Assembly: GCA_049306275.1 (NCBI GenBank)
Contig: JBAQQB010000165.1
Span: forward strand, 1 to 64,000
Length of the DNA: 64,000 bases
Origin: JADJTT01 sp049306275
Lineage (GTDB): Bacteria; Bacteroidota; Bacteroidia; Chitinophagales; Saprospiraceae
Direction: 5' to 3'
This document shows, piece after piece, positions 53,360 through 64,000 of the stretch. A program made the position numbers and the translations under genes. Each line of letters starts with the position of its first letter. Position 1 is the stretch's first letter. The notes below the pieces were generated by a model that made no database searches, was not told the origin of the DNA, and saw only the letters and a program-made list of their open reading frames with translations.

Positions 53360-54250
53360 GTCCAGGTACTCGCCAAGCCAGGCGACGGCGCCGGCATGCG
53401 GCCTGTTGCCTTCTTCGCGGAGGAGCTCGGCCACATAAGCATGCAGCTCTTCCAGCGGCTGGGCGCCCGAGAGCGCCGCTTTCACCCGTTCATCCGTTTC
53501 TGCGGCCTTTAGCGACTCCTCTTTTGAGGGAATGGCGGTCATGCCGGCGAGCTGGCTCAGCTCGTGGCCGGTCAGCACCGTGCTTTCGCGAATGCCCAGG
53601 GGCAGCTGGTCGTAGCCGATCGGCACTTCGTCTTCCGACTGAAAAATGGAGTGGATGGCGGATCCGCTGGCGCGCACGTAGTAGGCGCGGCCCAGCCTGC
53701 CCATGAGATCGAGCTTGTGCGGGTCGATCCGGTTGTGCTCGTCGACGACAGCCTCGTCGATGTGGATGCGCAGCACCTGGCAGATCACGAGGTGCCCCGC
53801 CCCGCCCTGCTCGCCCAGGGTGATCACATCCGCCACCTTGCATTCGAAGTGAACAGGGCTTTCCTTGACGCGGAAAGGCTTGACCAGGTCGGAAGGGATG
53901 GGGGTAAAACCAGCTTTTTCAAACTCGCTGACCCCCTTCGGAAAGCGCCCGCTCGTCAGGGCCATCTGCCGCACGATGGGGTAGTTGACCACGTTGATGA
54001 CCACCTCGCGGGTGGCCAGCACATTCGACAAGGTGTCTTTGGTGGTGTTATCTTTGACCCGGCGGTTAGAGGAGAAGACCAGAATCGGCGGGTTCGAGCT
54101 GAAAGAGTTAAAGAAGGAATAAGGCGCCAGATTGGGCCGCCCCTCTTCGTCGACCGTGCTCACAAAAGCGATGGGGCGCGGCGCGATGGAGCCCACGATG
54201 AACTGATGGAGGTCTTTGACAGGCGTAGCTTTCGGGTCTATGATCAACAT
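53354..54250 (-). CDS. Flavin reductase-like FMN-binding protein
   Basis: A 298-aa protein of the DIM6/NTAB flavin reductase-like split-barrel family. FIVGSIAPRPIAFVSTVDEEGRPNLAPYSFFN is the typical FMN-binding N-terminus, and HLVICQVLRIHIDEAV and LGRAYYVRASG are later blocks. The C-terminal ~80 residues are a helical extension. Substrate unknown. Confidence 0.88.
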   Translation of the reverse strand: MLIIDPKATPVKDLHQFIVGSIAPRPIAFVSTVDEEGRPNLAPYSFFNSFSSNPPILVFSSNRRVKDNTTKDTLSNVLATREVVINVVNYPIVRQMALTSGRFPKGVSEFEKAGFTPIPSDLVKPFRVKESPVHFECKVADVITLGEQGGAGHLVICQVLRIHIDEAVVDEHNRIDPHKLDLMGRLGRAYYVRASGSAIHSIFQSEDEVPIGYDQLPLGIRESTVLTGHELSQLAGMTAIPSKEESLKAAETDERVKAALSGAQPLEELHAYVAELLREEGNRPHAGAVAWLGEYLDL

Positions 54251-54342
54251 GATTTTTTTCTTTAAAAACTACCGGTGCAATTGCATTGTTTCGTCATACA
54301 AAGGAAACAAGATTTACAGGATTTGCATCGGGTCAACAGGAT

Positions 54343-54888
54343 ATGAAAAAAGGAAATATCTCATGGCTGGTTTTGGTAGCGCTGGCAGCTTTGATACTTT
54401 TCGGGCGCTATTTGTACATGAAGCCCCGCTTTATCCAGGGGGAAAAAGCGCCCGAATTCACTGCCAATTTGATGGATGGCTCAGCATTTTCTTTGTCCGA
54501 ACTCAAAGGTCATTACGTCTTGCTCGACTTTTGGGGCAGTTGGTGCCCTCCCTGCCGCAAGGAAAACCCGGAATGGGCCGACCTCTACCGGCAATACGAA
54601 CAAGCCGCGTTCAAGGATGCCGCCAGTTTCAAGATCGTGAGCATAGGCATTGAGAAAGACGAGGCGCGCTGGCGGGACGCCATCGAAAAGGACGGCCTGT
54701 ACTGGCGCTATCAGGTGCTGGACAAGGCGGAGAGCCTTCGCTTTTTCGATTCGCCGTTAGCCCGGCTGTATGGGGTCAAACAGGCGCCCACCACCTTCCT
54801 GCTCAGCCCGCAAATGAAGATCATAGCGGTCAATCCGGGCCCGGAAGATGTCGCCGAAATCCTCAATCGCAACCGTTCCGCTAACTGA
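54343..54888 (+). CDS. TlpA-like membrane-anchored thioredoxin
   Basis: A 181-aa protein starting at ATG 54343, with a membrane anchor (residues 8-24) and a thioredoxin domain outside the membrane. The active site is WCPPC (W67-C71), after YVLLDFWGS. A cis-proline segment APTTFLLS is near 148-155. It probably reduces disulfides or serves cytochrome maturation or oxidative stress defence in the periplasm. Confidence 0.9.
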   Translation: MKKGNISWLVLVALAALILFGRYLYMKPRFIQGEKAPEFTANLMDGSAFSLSELKGHYVLLDFWGSWCPPCRKENPEWADLYRQYEQAAFKDAASFKIVSIGIEKDEARWRDAIEKDGLYWRYQVLDKAESLRFFDSPLARLYGVKQAPTTFLLSPQMKIIAVNPGPEDVAEILNRNRSAN

Positions 54889-54978
54889 CAATTTGACAAA
54901 AAACCATTATGGCAAGCATATTGCAGGTGTTTTGCATGGAATTAGGCGTATTTTTGGCACACGAAAAACCCAAGGGGC

Positions 54979-55506
54979 ATGAGTAAAAAACACAAGAAAG
55001 AACAAGAAGAAGCACAGGAAAACCTCGCTACTGACGCGAAAACCGAGGCGCTCGAACAGGAGATCGCTTCTTTGAAGCAGCAACTGGAAGAGCTCAAAGA
55101 CAAATACATGCGTTTGTATGCCGACTTCGACAACTACAAAAAGCGCATGGTCAAGGAGAAACTTGACCTGATCAATACGGCGGCGCAAGACACCTTGTCA
55201 GCCCTGTTGCCGGTTTTGGACGATTTTGACAGGGCCAAGAAAAATGCAGAGGCAGAAAACAGCAAGGAGCACTTCAGCGAAGGCATTGCCCTGGTCTATC
55301 AGAAACTCTACGCCGTATTGCGCCAGAAGGGGCTCGATGAGATGGAGACCAACGGCCAGCCTTTCGACCCCGAGCTGCACGAAGCTTTCGCCGAAATCCC
55401 GGCGCCTTCCGAAGACATGAAGGGCAAGATCATCGATACCATCGAAAAAGGATATATGCTGAAGGACAAGATCATTCGCCATGCGAAGGTCGTCGTCGGG
55501 AAATAA
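54979..55506 (+). CDS. grpE: Nucleotide exchange factor GrpE
   Basis: A 175-aa GrpE: an N-terminal charged coiled coil (residues 1-60), DKYMRLYADFDNYKKRM, then the head domain with LLPVLDDFDRA near 75 and HEAFAEIPAPS near 134. It releases ADP from DnaK. It sits 19 bases before dnaJ. Confidence 0.96.
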   Translation: MSKKHKKEQEEAQENLATDAKTEALEQEIASLKQQLEELKDKYMRLYADFDNYKKRMVKEKLDLINTAAQDTLSALLPVLDDFDRAKKNAEAENSKEHFSEGIALVYQKLYAVLRQKGLDEMETNGQPFDPELHEAFAEIPAPSEDMKGKIIDTIEKGYMLKDKIIRHAKVVVGK

Positions 55507-55525
55507 ATCCCTCATCCAATAGTTT

Positions 55526-56689
55526 ATGGCAAAAAGAGATTACTACGAGGTATTGGGCGTTGCGAAAGGCGCGGACGACAGTTCGATCCGCCAGGCCTAC
55601 AAAAAGCTCGCCATGCAATACCACCCCGACCGCAACCCGGGCGATAAAACCGCAGAAGAGAAGTTCAAGGAGGCTGCCGAGGCTTATGAGGTGCTCAGCG
55701 ACAAGGACAAACGCGCGCAGTACGACCGCTTCGGCCATGCCGGTGTCAGCGGCCAGGGCGGTTTCGGCGGCCAGGGCGGCATGACCATGGATGATATCTT
55801 CGAACACTTCGGCGATATTTTCGGCGAAATGGGCGGCAGCCCCTTCGACAGTTTCTTCGGTGGCTCGCGCACGCGCAAAGGCGGTACCGGAAAAGGCCAG
55901 CGCGGCACCAACCTGCGCATCAAGGTGACCCTCTCCCTGGAGGAGATCGCCACCGGTACCACCAAGAAAATTCGCGTCAACAAGCACGTCGCCTGCGACC
56001 TGTGCCACGGCTCCGGAGCCAAGGACAGCGGCTCTGTGCAGACCTGCGGCACCTGCCGCGGCTCGGGCTACGTGCGCCAGATTCGCAACACCTTCCTCGG
56101 CCAGATGCAGACCACCACGGCATGTCCCGCCTGCGGCGGCCGCGGGCAGGTGATCACAGCAGCCTGCCCCAAGTGCAAGGGCGAAGGGCGTGTCTTCGGC
56201 GAAGAAACCATCGACCTGGAAATCCCAGCCGGCGTAGCAGAAGGCATGCAACTGTCGATGTCGGGAAAAGGCAACGCGGGTATGAACGGAGGCCCCAACG
56301 GCGACCTCATCATCAGCATTTCGGAGAAAAAACACGACCATTTCCAGCGCGACGGCCAGAACCTGATCTACGACCTTTACCTCAACTTCGCCGACGCCGC
56401 CATCGGCACCTCCGTCGACGTGCCTACCATCGACGGCACCGTCAAGATCAAGGTGCCCCCCGGCACACAGCCTGGGAAGATATTCCGTCTAAAGGACAAA
56501 GGCCTGCCCGCCGTGCAGGGTTACGGCAAGGGCGACCAGCTCATCCACGTCAACGTGTGGACGCCTAAGAAACTGAGTGACGAGGAACGCAAGATACTGG
56601 AGAAAATGCGCGATATGCCCAACTTCCAACCCCAACCCGGCAAGTCGGAAAAAGGCTTTTTCGAAAGAATGAAGGATTTCTTCAGCTAA
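55526..56689 (+). CDS. dnaJ: Chaperone protein DnaJ
   Basis: A 387-aa DnaJ of type I: a J domain with HPD (YHPDRNPG, residues about 32-36), a glycine/phenylalanine-rich linker near 75-110, and four CxxCxGxG zinc repeats between about 155 and 232 (CDLCHGSG, CGTCRGSG, CPACGGRG, CPKCKGEG), followed by the substrate-binding C-terminal domains. dnaK is not in the window. grpE-dnaJ is followed by gldH. Confidence 0.97.
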   Translation: MAKRDYYEVLGVAKGADDSSIRQAYKKLAMQYHPDRNPGDKTAEEKFKEAAEAYEVLSDKDKRAQYDRFGHAGVSGQGGFGGQGGMTMDDIFEHFGDIFGEMGGSPFDSFFGGSRTRKGGTGKGQRGTNLRIKVTLSLEEIATGTTKKIRVNKHVACDLCHGSGAKDSGSVQTCGTCRGSGYVRQIRNTFLGQMQTTTACPACGGRGQVITAACPKCKGEGRVFGEETIDLEIPAGVAEGMQLSMSGKGNAGMNGGPNGDLIISISEKKHDHFQRDGQNLIYDLYLNFADAAIGTSVDVPTIDGTVKIKVPPGTQPGKIFRLKDKGLPAVQGYGKGDQLIHVNVWTPKKLSDEERKILEKMRDMPNFQPQPGKSEKGFFERMKDFFS

Positions 56690-56699
56690 CATACCAACT

Positions 56700-57167
56700 A
56701 TGAGCAGAGCTGCCCTTTTCCTCGCCGTCGTACTTTTCGCCTCCTGCCAGCCCAAGGCTGTGCTCGACGAAAAAAAGACATTTCCCGAAGGGCAGTGGAC
56801 ATATGCCGACACCCTCGACTTCGAGGTGGTGATGGAAGATACCGTCGGCAAATACGACCTCTTTCTCGATCTGGAACACAGCCCGGAATTCGCCAACCAA
56901 AATCTCTACGTCAAGATATACACGCGCTTCCCAGACGGCCAACGCCCCGGCAAACTGGTGTCGCTGGAACTGGCTGACAAATCTGGCGCCTGGTTCGGCC
57001 GTTGCAACAAGGAGCGCTGCCGCCTGACCATCCCCATCCAGGAACGCGCATTTTTCGATACCCCCGGCCCCTATCTCTTTACCATCGAACAATACACGCG
57101 GCTCGACCCCCTGCCGGGCATCAGCAGCGTAGGCATGCGCATCCTGCCATCTCCCAAACAAGACTAG
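56700..57167 (+). CDS. gldH: Gliding motility lipoprotein GldH
   Basis: A 155-aa lipoprotein with lipobox FASCQ (Cys16). The body carries blocks typical of GldH (FPEGQWTYADTLDFEVVMEDTVGKYDLFLDLEHSPEF-like start, and YLFTIEQYTRLDPLPGISSVGMRI end). GldH is required for Bacteroidota gliding and is encoded in many T9SS genomes. It is 10 bases downstream of dnaJ and 4 bases before the cytochrome gene. Confidence 0.88.
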   Translation: MSRAALFLAVVLFASCQPKAVLDEKKTFPEGQWTYADTLDFEVVMEDTVGKYDLFLDLEHSPEFANQNLYVKIYTRFPDGQRPGKLVSLELADKSGAWFGRCNKERCRLTIPIQERAFFDTPGPYLFTIEQYTRLDPLPGISSVGMRILPSPKQD

Positions 57168-57171
57168 CGGT

Positions 57172-59082
57172 ATGAGAACGGCAAGCGCGCTCCGCTGGGT
57201 CATCCTGCTCGCTCTTCCTCTCCTCCTCTTTTGGTATTGCAGGCAGGACGCCGGCGCCGGAACATACAAGAACCTGGCGCCCGGCGCCGGTTACGTCGGC
57301 ATCGAAACCTGCCGCTCCTGCCACGATAACGTCTACCAGACCTTCATCCAAACCGGTATGGGGCGTTCATTCGACCACGCCACGCCGCAGAAAAGCGACG
57401 CCACCTACGGGCCGCACGCCCTGGTTTACGACGAGCGCAACGACCTTTACTATTTCCCCTTCTTCAAAGACAGCGTCCTATTCTTCCGCGAGTTCAGGCT
57501 GGAAAACGGCGACACCGTGCACAACCGGGTGGAGCGGATCGCCTACGTGGTGGGCAGCGGGCAGCACACCAATTCCCATATCATCAACGTCAACGGCTAT
57601 GTGTATCAGGCGCCTATTACCTTTTACACCCAGGAGGGGAAGTGGGACCTGGCGCCCGGTTTCCGCGCCGGCGACAACCTCCGCTTCAGCCGCTTGCTGA
57701 CGGCCGAGTGCATCACTTGCCACAACCACTTCCCCACGCTGGTCGAAGGCTCGCTCAACAAATACGCAGATATGCCCTCCGGCATCGAGTGCGAGCGCTG
57801 TCACGGCCCCGGCGAGATCCACACCCGCGCCCGGCAGGCCGGTAAAAACGTCGACACTTCCCGCTACATCGACTACACCATCGTCAACCCCCGCGACCTG
57901 TCGCGCGATTTGCAGATGGACCTCTGCCAGCGCTGCCATTTGCAGGGGGTAGCCGTGCTGAACGAAGGCAAGTCCTTTTTCGACTTCAAACCCGGCATGC
58001 GCCTCAACGAGGTCATGAACGTATTTCTGCCCCGTTTCACCACCTCCCACGAGCGCTTCATCATGGCCTCGCAGGCCGACAGGCTGCGCCTGAGCCCTTG
58101 CTACAAGGAGTCGGAGATGACCTGCATCACCTGCCACAACCCGCACCACAGCGTGACGCTCACCGGTCCGGACCACTACAACAACATCTGCCTCAACTGC
58201 CACCAGCAGCCCCGGGAGCAGGTCTGCACAGCCCCCGCCACCGATCGGCAGGCCGTGCAGGACAATTGCGTCTACTGCCACATGCCCCCTTCCGGTACCA
58301 CCGACATCCCGCACGTGCGCATCACCGATCACAACATCCGCCGCGATATTATTCGGGGAAAAAAACAGGAAGAGCTGACCGGAGCGCCCCGTTTTCTGGG
58401 CCTCGAAATCCTGACCAAAGAGGAGGGTAGCCCGCTGGAAATGGCCAAAGGCTACCTGGCCTTGTACGAAAAATACCTCCCGGCCAATTACCTGCTCGAT
58501 TCGGTAAAGGTCTTGCTCGAAAGATCGGATGAGCCGCCGGCGAAGGAATTTTCCACCCTCGTCCACTACCACTTCGTAAAGGGCGACGCGGAAAAGCTGG
58601 CCACCCTCGCCGTCAACCCGCCCCAGGGCTTCAGCATGGACCCCTGGACCGCCTACCGCCTGGGAGAGGGCGTCTACCGCACCGGCGATTACCTCCACGC
58701 GCTTCAGCTGTTCAAAGAGGCCGCCGACGGCATGCCTTACTACCTCGAATTCCAGGAAAAACTGGGCATCGCCCAGGTCGCGCTGAAACAGTGGAAGAAT
58801 GCGGAGAAGACCTTCCGCAAAGTGCTGAACGAAAACCCCAAACAGTCGCTCTCCCTCTGCAACCTCGGTTTCGCCCTCGTCATGCAAAACCGCTTCGACG
58901 ACGGCGAAGCCCTCTACGACCAGGCCCTCGCCCTCGACCCCGATTACGAACAAGCCCTGCTCAACAAAGCCGCCGTCCGGCTGTATAAAAAAGATAAGGC
59001 TGCCGCCAAAAAACTCCTCCAACGTGTCCTGAAACTCAATCCCGGGAACGCCCAGGCACAAACCCTCCTAAAAAACAATTAA
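57172..59082 (+). CDS. Seven-heme cytochrome c with C-terminal TPR
   Basis: A 636-aa exported protein with seven CxxCH heme-binding motifs (CRSCH, CITCH, CERCH, CQRCH, CITCH, CLNCH, CVYCH) between about residues 45 and 370, after a single N-terminal hydrophobic segment (residues 9-22). The last ~120 residues are two or three TPR units (AEKTFRKVLNENPKQSLSLCNLG). The heme spacing resembles cytochrome c554-like or NrfA-related multiheme proteins, so it may shuttle electrons to nitrogen compounds or another acceptor. It is the last gene after grpE-dnaJ-gldH. Confidence 0.88.
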   Translation: MRTASALRWVILLALPLLLFWYCRQDAGAGTYKNLAPGAGYVGIETCRSCHDNVYQTFIQTGMGRSFDHATPQKSDATYGPHALVYDERNDLYYFPFFKDSVLFFREFRLENGDTVHNRVERIAYVVGSGQHTNSHIINVNGYVYQAPITFYTQEGKWDLAPGFRAGDNLRFSRLLTAECITCHNHFPTLVEGSLNKYADMPSGIECERCHGPGEIHTRARQAGKNVDTSRYIDYTIVNPRDLSRDLQMDLCQRCHLQGVAVLNEGKSFFDFKPGMRLNEVMNVFLPRFTTSHERFIMASQADRLRLSPCYKESEMTCITCHNPHHSVTLTGPDHYNNICLNCHQQPREQVCTAPATDRQAVQDNCVYCHMPPSGTTDIPHVRITDHNIRRDIIRGKKQEELTGAPRFLGLEILTKEEGSPLEMAKGYLALYEKYLPANYLLDSVKVLLERSDEPPAKEFSTLVHYHFVKGDAEKLATLAVNPPQGFSMDPWTAYRLGEGVYRTGDYLHALQLFKEAADGMPYYLEFQEKLGIAQVALKQWKNAEKTFRKVLNENPKQSLSLCNLGFALVMQNRFDDGEALYDQALALDPDYEQALLNKAAVRLYKKDKAAAKKLLQRVLKLNPGNAQAQTLLKNN

Positions 59083-59084
59083 AA

Positions 59085-59133
59085 CGTTTATCGTTGAGCG
59101 TTTATCGTTTACGTAAACGCTCAACGATAAACG
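59085..59133. repeat. Perfect 20-bp inverted repeat
   Basis: Arms at 59085-59104 and 59114-59133 (CGTTTATCGTTGAGCGTTTA and its exact complement) around a 9-base loop, and a further ATAAACG copy follows. It comes right after the cytochrome stop codon and before the MDR gene, and is built of the same kind of short repeated words as the other intergenic palindromes. Confidence 0.8.
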
Positions 59134-59153
59134 ATAAACGGAACCACACTCAC

Positions 59154-60170
59154 ATGCAACGCACCTCCTACTTCCTCCGCGCCGGCAACGTCAAAAACCT
59201 CAAACCCATAACCCAGGAGCTCCCCGAGCCCGGCGAGCAGGAGGTGACTGTTGCCCTGAAGGCCATCGGCCTCAACTTCGCCGACATTTTCGCCATCACC
59301 GGCCTGTACAGCGCCACGCCCAAGGAGGCTTTTGTGCCGGGCCTGGAATATTCGGGCGAGATATTGAAAGCAGGCAAAGGCGTGACCCGCTGGAAGCCCG
59401 GCGACCAGGTGATGGGCGTGACCCGCTTCGGCGCCTACACCACCCACCTCAACATCGACCAGCGCTATGTGACGCCGCTGCCGGCGGGCTGGAGCCTGGA
59501 GCAGGGCGCCAGCTATCTCGTGCAGGTGCTCACGGCCTACTACGCCCTGTTCAACCTGGGCGACCTGAAGGCGGGCCAAACCGTGCTCATCCACAGCGCG
59601 GCGGGGGGCGTGGGCATCTTCGCCAACCGCATCGCCAAAAAGAAGGGCGCCTTCACCATCGGCACGGTGGGCAGCCCCGCGAAAGTCGATTTCTGCAAGG
59701 CCGAAGGCTACGACCGCGTCATCGTAAGGGGCAAGGATTTTAAGAAACAGTTAGCGGAAGCTTTGGGCGACCGCCCGCTCCACCTCGTGCTCGACCCCAT
59801 CGGCGGGGAGGTGCTGAAAGCGGGCTACGACCTGATGGCGCCCATGGGCAGATTGGTGGTTTTCGGCTCGGCCCGTTACGGCTTCAGGAGCGACCGCCCA
59901 CCCATGCTGTCGCTGATCTGGAAATTCCTCACCCGCCCCAAGATAGACCCTCAGGCCATGACCTCGGACAACAAGAGCGTCATGGGTTTCAACCTCATCT
60001 ACCTCTTCGAGCACGCCAACCTCATGCACGAGATCCTCGCTGACCTCGAGCGCATGGAGCTGAAGCCCCCGCATGTAGGGCATACCTACTCATTTGAGCA
60101 GTTGCCGGAGGCCATTAAGTTCTTTCAGAAGGGGGAGAATGTGGGGAAGATTGTGGTAAAAGCAGAATAA
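59154..60170 (+). CDS. MDR-family NADPH:quinone-type oxidoreductase
   Basis: A 338-aa medium-chain dehydrogenase/reductase of the zinc-free quinone oxidoreductase group, close to VAT-1/QOR proteins. GLNFADIFAITGLY, PFVPGLEYSGEI-like text, and the nucleotide-binding HSAAGGVGIFANRIAKKKG near 140-160 are visible. No catalytic zinc cysteines are seen. The ATG at 59154 fits the family; the frame extends back to 59094 inside the inverted repeat. Its stop codon lies inside the terminator palindrome. Confidence 0.88.
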   Translation: MQRTSYFLRAGNVKNLKPITQELPEPGEQEVTVALKAIGLNFADIFAITGLYSATPKEAFVPGLEYSGEILKAGKGVTRWKPGDQVMGVTRFGAYTTHLNIDQRYVTPLPAGWSLEQGASYLVQVLTAYYALFNLGDLKAGQTVLIHSAAGGVGIFANRIAKKKGAFTIGTVGSPAKVDFCKAEGYDRVIVRGKDFKKQLAEALGDRPLHLVLDPIGGEVLKAGYDLMAPMGRLVVFGSARYGFRSDRPPMLSLIWKFLTRPKIDPQAMTSDNKSVMGFNLIYLFEHANLMHEILADLERMELKPPHVGHTYSFEQLPEAIKFFQKGENVGKIVVKAE

Positions 60171-60206
60171 AAAAAGGCGGCCGCGGCCGCCTTTTTTTAT
60201 TCTGCT
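60161..60206. terminator. 46-base perfect palindrome, bidirectional terminator
   Basis: The sequence from AGCAGAATAAAAAAAGGCGG through to its exact reverse complement makes 23-bp arms centred on CCGCGG, with A and T runs on either side. It includes the MDR stop codon and lies 2 bases from the carB stop, so it should terminate both convergent genes. Confidence 0.9.
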
Positions 60207-60208
60207 TT

Positions 60209-63025
<2,817 letters not shown>

Positions 63026-63078
63026 GGAGAGCAATTGGGAGGTTCCAAATTGCCCGCAAAGATAGGGAATAATTCCGG

Positions 63079-63759
63079 TTACTCAGCGCTTATGACCACT
63101 TCTTTCACGGAAGAATAAAACTCTGCGTCGCAGTTGACTTTGAAGCGGCCTTTCTCCACAAAGGAGTGTTGTTTTTTGACGAGGTAGGTCTGGTAGCTGC
63201 CCGGTGCGAGGCGGTTGATCTGGCCTGGGGAGATGGAAATGGAGGAGGAGATGGGGGATGGAATTTCTATCAGGGAGGCCTGACCAGCCTGATCGGTGAG
63301 CAAGATAGCCAGTGATTCAGGCTTCGGCCCTGGGTCGGGGCTGATCTCCAGCGTAAAGCCCTTGTCTCGGTAGATGGTATCGGGCAGGGAGAAGGAGTCC
63401 AGGGGCTTCATTTCGATGGAGAATTTATGGGGTTTTCCGTCATCATCCTGGGCCTGGAATGCGAAGTTGCCCGGGTAGTTGCCCGAATTTTCGTATTGGT
63501 AGCGAATGATTTTGTTCTGGATATTGCGGCTTTCCATGCCACTGTTCTGAAAGGATACCCCGCCGAGGATGGAGAGGGGGGCGGCGTTGTGAGAGGAATC
63601 GCCTTTAAAAAAGGAGGCTTCGGCCTTGATCTGCTGGCCATCTTGCAGGTAGCGGACATAGAGGTTTCCGAAAATCCAGGGGCCTTTGGCAGGTTTTTCC
63701 TGTTGGCAGGCGGTGAGTGAAAGGGCGGTCAGGATGAGAAAGGTCAGTAAGCGGGTCAT
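63079..63759 (-). CDS. Lipoprotein of unknown function
   Basis: A 226-aa lipoprotein with lipobox LTACQQ (Cys18). The mature part is beta-rich with blocks such as YVRYLQDGQQIKAEASFF and PGSYQTYLVKKQHSF. I do not recognise the family. It is upstream of carB on the same strand with 53 bases between. Confidence 0.75.
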   Translation of the reverse strand: MTRLLTFLILTALSLTACQQEKPAKGPWIFGNLYVRYLQDGQQIKAEASFFKGDSSHNAAPLSILGGVSFQNSGMESRNIQNKIIRYQYENSGNYPGNFAFQAQDDDGKPHKFSIEMKPLDSFSLPDTIYRDKGFTLEISPDPGPKPESLAILLTDQAGQASLIEIPSPISSSISISPGQINRLAPGSYQTYLVKKQHSFVEKGRFKVNCDAEFYSSVKEVVISAE

Positions 63760-64000
63760 AACGATGAAATTCTGGGGGGCAAATATAATTCAAGCAACTG
63801 CCGTTTTTGTCGCCTTTGCGACGAAATGTTAATAAGGTAGATTCAGAAACCTGACTAATACTGAAAATTGGCATAAATAATGAATTGTTTGCGAGTACAT
63901 TTGTTCTTGCAAAAAAATCTCCCTGAATAAGTGGTGAGTGCAAGGGCATTTGGTAAATTTTTTTGTGAAACTGCCACTTTTCAGTATTATTGTGCGTTCG
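63760..64000. other. Upstream intergenic region to window end
   Basis: No gene is supported. On the minus strand TATATTTG (complement of 63780-63787) fits the -7 consensus for the lipoprotein gene at 63759. The rest is AT-rich, with no clear RNA gene or repeat. Confidence 0.5.
63780..63787 (-). promoter_or_regulatory. Candidate -7 element for the lipoprotein gene
   Basis: The minus strand reads TATATTTG, matching TAnnTTTG, 20 bases before the ATG. No clear -33 TTTG at the right distance. Confidence 0.4.

Noticed and set aside
57478..59061. 527-aa open frame on the minus strand
   Set aside because: Antisense to the multiheme cytochrome gene, whose heme motifs are unambiguous.

Overview
The window reads as a chromosomal stretch from a member of the Bacteroidota, most likely a Saprospiria/Lewinella-like marine or sediment bacterium. 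The evidence is a SusD-type lipoprotein, several proteins with type IX secretion (T9SS) C-terminal sorting domains, a PorZ-like T9SS component, the gliding lipoprotein GldH, a BshA bacillithiol enzyme, the futalosine menaquinone enzyme MqnC, and promoter -7 elements of the TAnnTTTG kind. Most of the window is GC-rich and dense. About 5.9-13.2 kb is clearly AT-rich and looks horizontally acquired. I found no tRNA, rRNA, CRISPR array or insertion sequence.

Layout. 0.2-4.3 kb: SusD-like lipoprotein and a secreted LamG/PNGase-F-like T9SS cargo protein. 4.5-5.9 kb: a HigB/HigA toxin-antitoxin pair whose antitoxin carries a metallopeptidase domain. 6.0-13.2 kb: AT-rich phosphorothioate-type (Dnd) island in the order dndC, dndD, dndE fused to a HerA/FtsK-like ATPase, a four-helix membrane protein, and a DndB-like DGQHR protein. 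There is no dndA and no dndFGH. 13.2-15.9 kb: ligase-associated exonuclease plus ATP-dependent DNA ligase. 16-29 kb: mqnC, purine nucleoside phosphorylase, uvrA, a GH3-family enzyme, recO, a propeller-type sensor kinase with a LuxR-type regulator, and small lipoproteins. 29-36 kb, mostly minus strand: ftcD fusion, acyl-CoA synthetase, YceI lipoprotein, MerR-type regulator. 36-47 kb: a large adhesin-like T9SS protein, bshA, porZ, nadD, a membrane protein, dnaN. 47-60 kb: M16-like protein, mreB-mreC-mreD-mrdA-folA, a flavoprotein, a TlpA-like thioredoxin, grpE-dnaJ-gldH and a seven-heme cytochrome, and an MDR oxidoreductase. 60-64 kb: carB and a lipoprotein.

How it works together. The core is housekeeping: DNA repair and replication (uvrA, recO, dnaN, ligase/exonuclease), cell shape (mre/mrd), protein folding (grpE/dnaJ), folate, pyrimidine, NAD, menaquinone and bacillithiol metabolism. 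Surface biology is T9SS-based. The accessory part is the toxin-antitoxin pair plus the Dnd island, which would make sulphur-modified DNA with cysteine desulfurase activity supplied by a gene outside the window. The fused DndE-ATPase and the uncharacterised membrane protein inside this island are the most interesting items. Intergenic regions also carry several palindromic repeats, including a 40-bp-period array and long perfect inverted repeats built of short repeated words.
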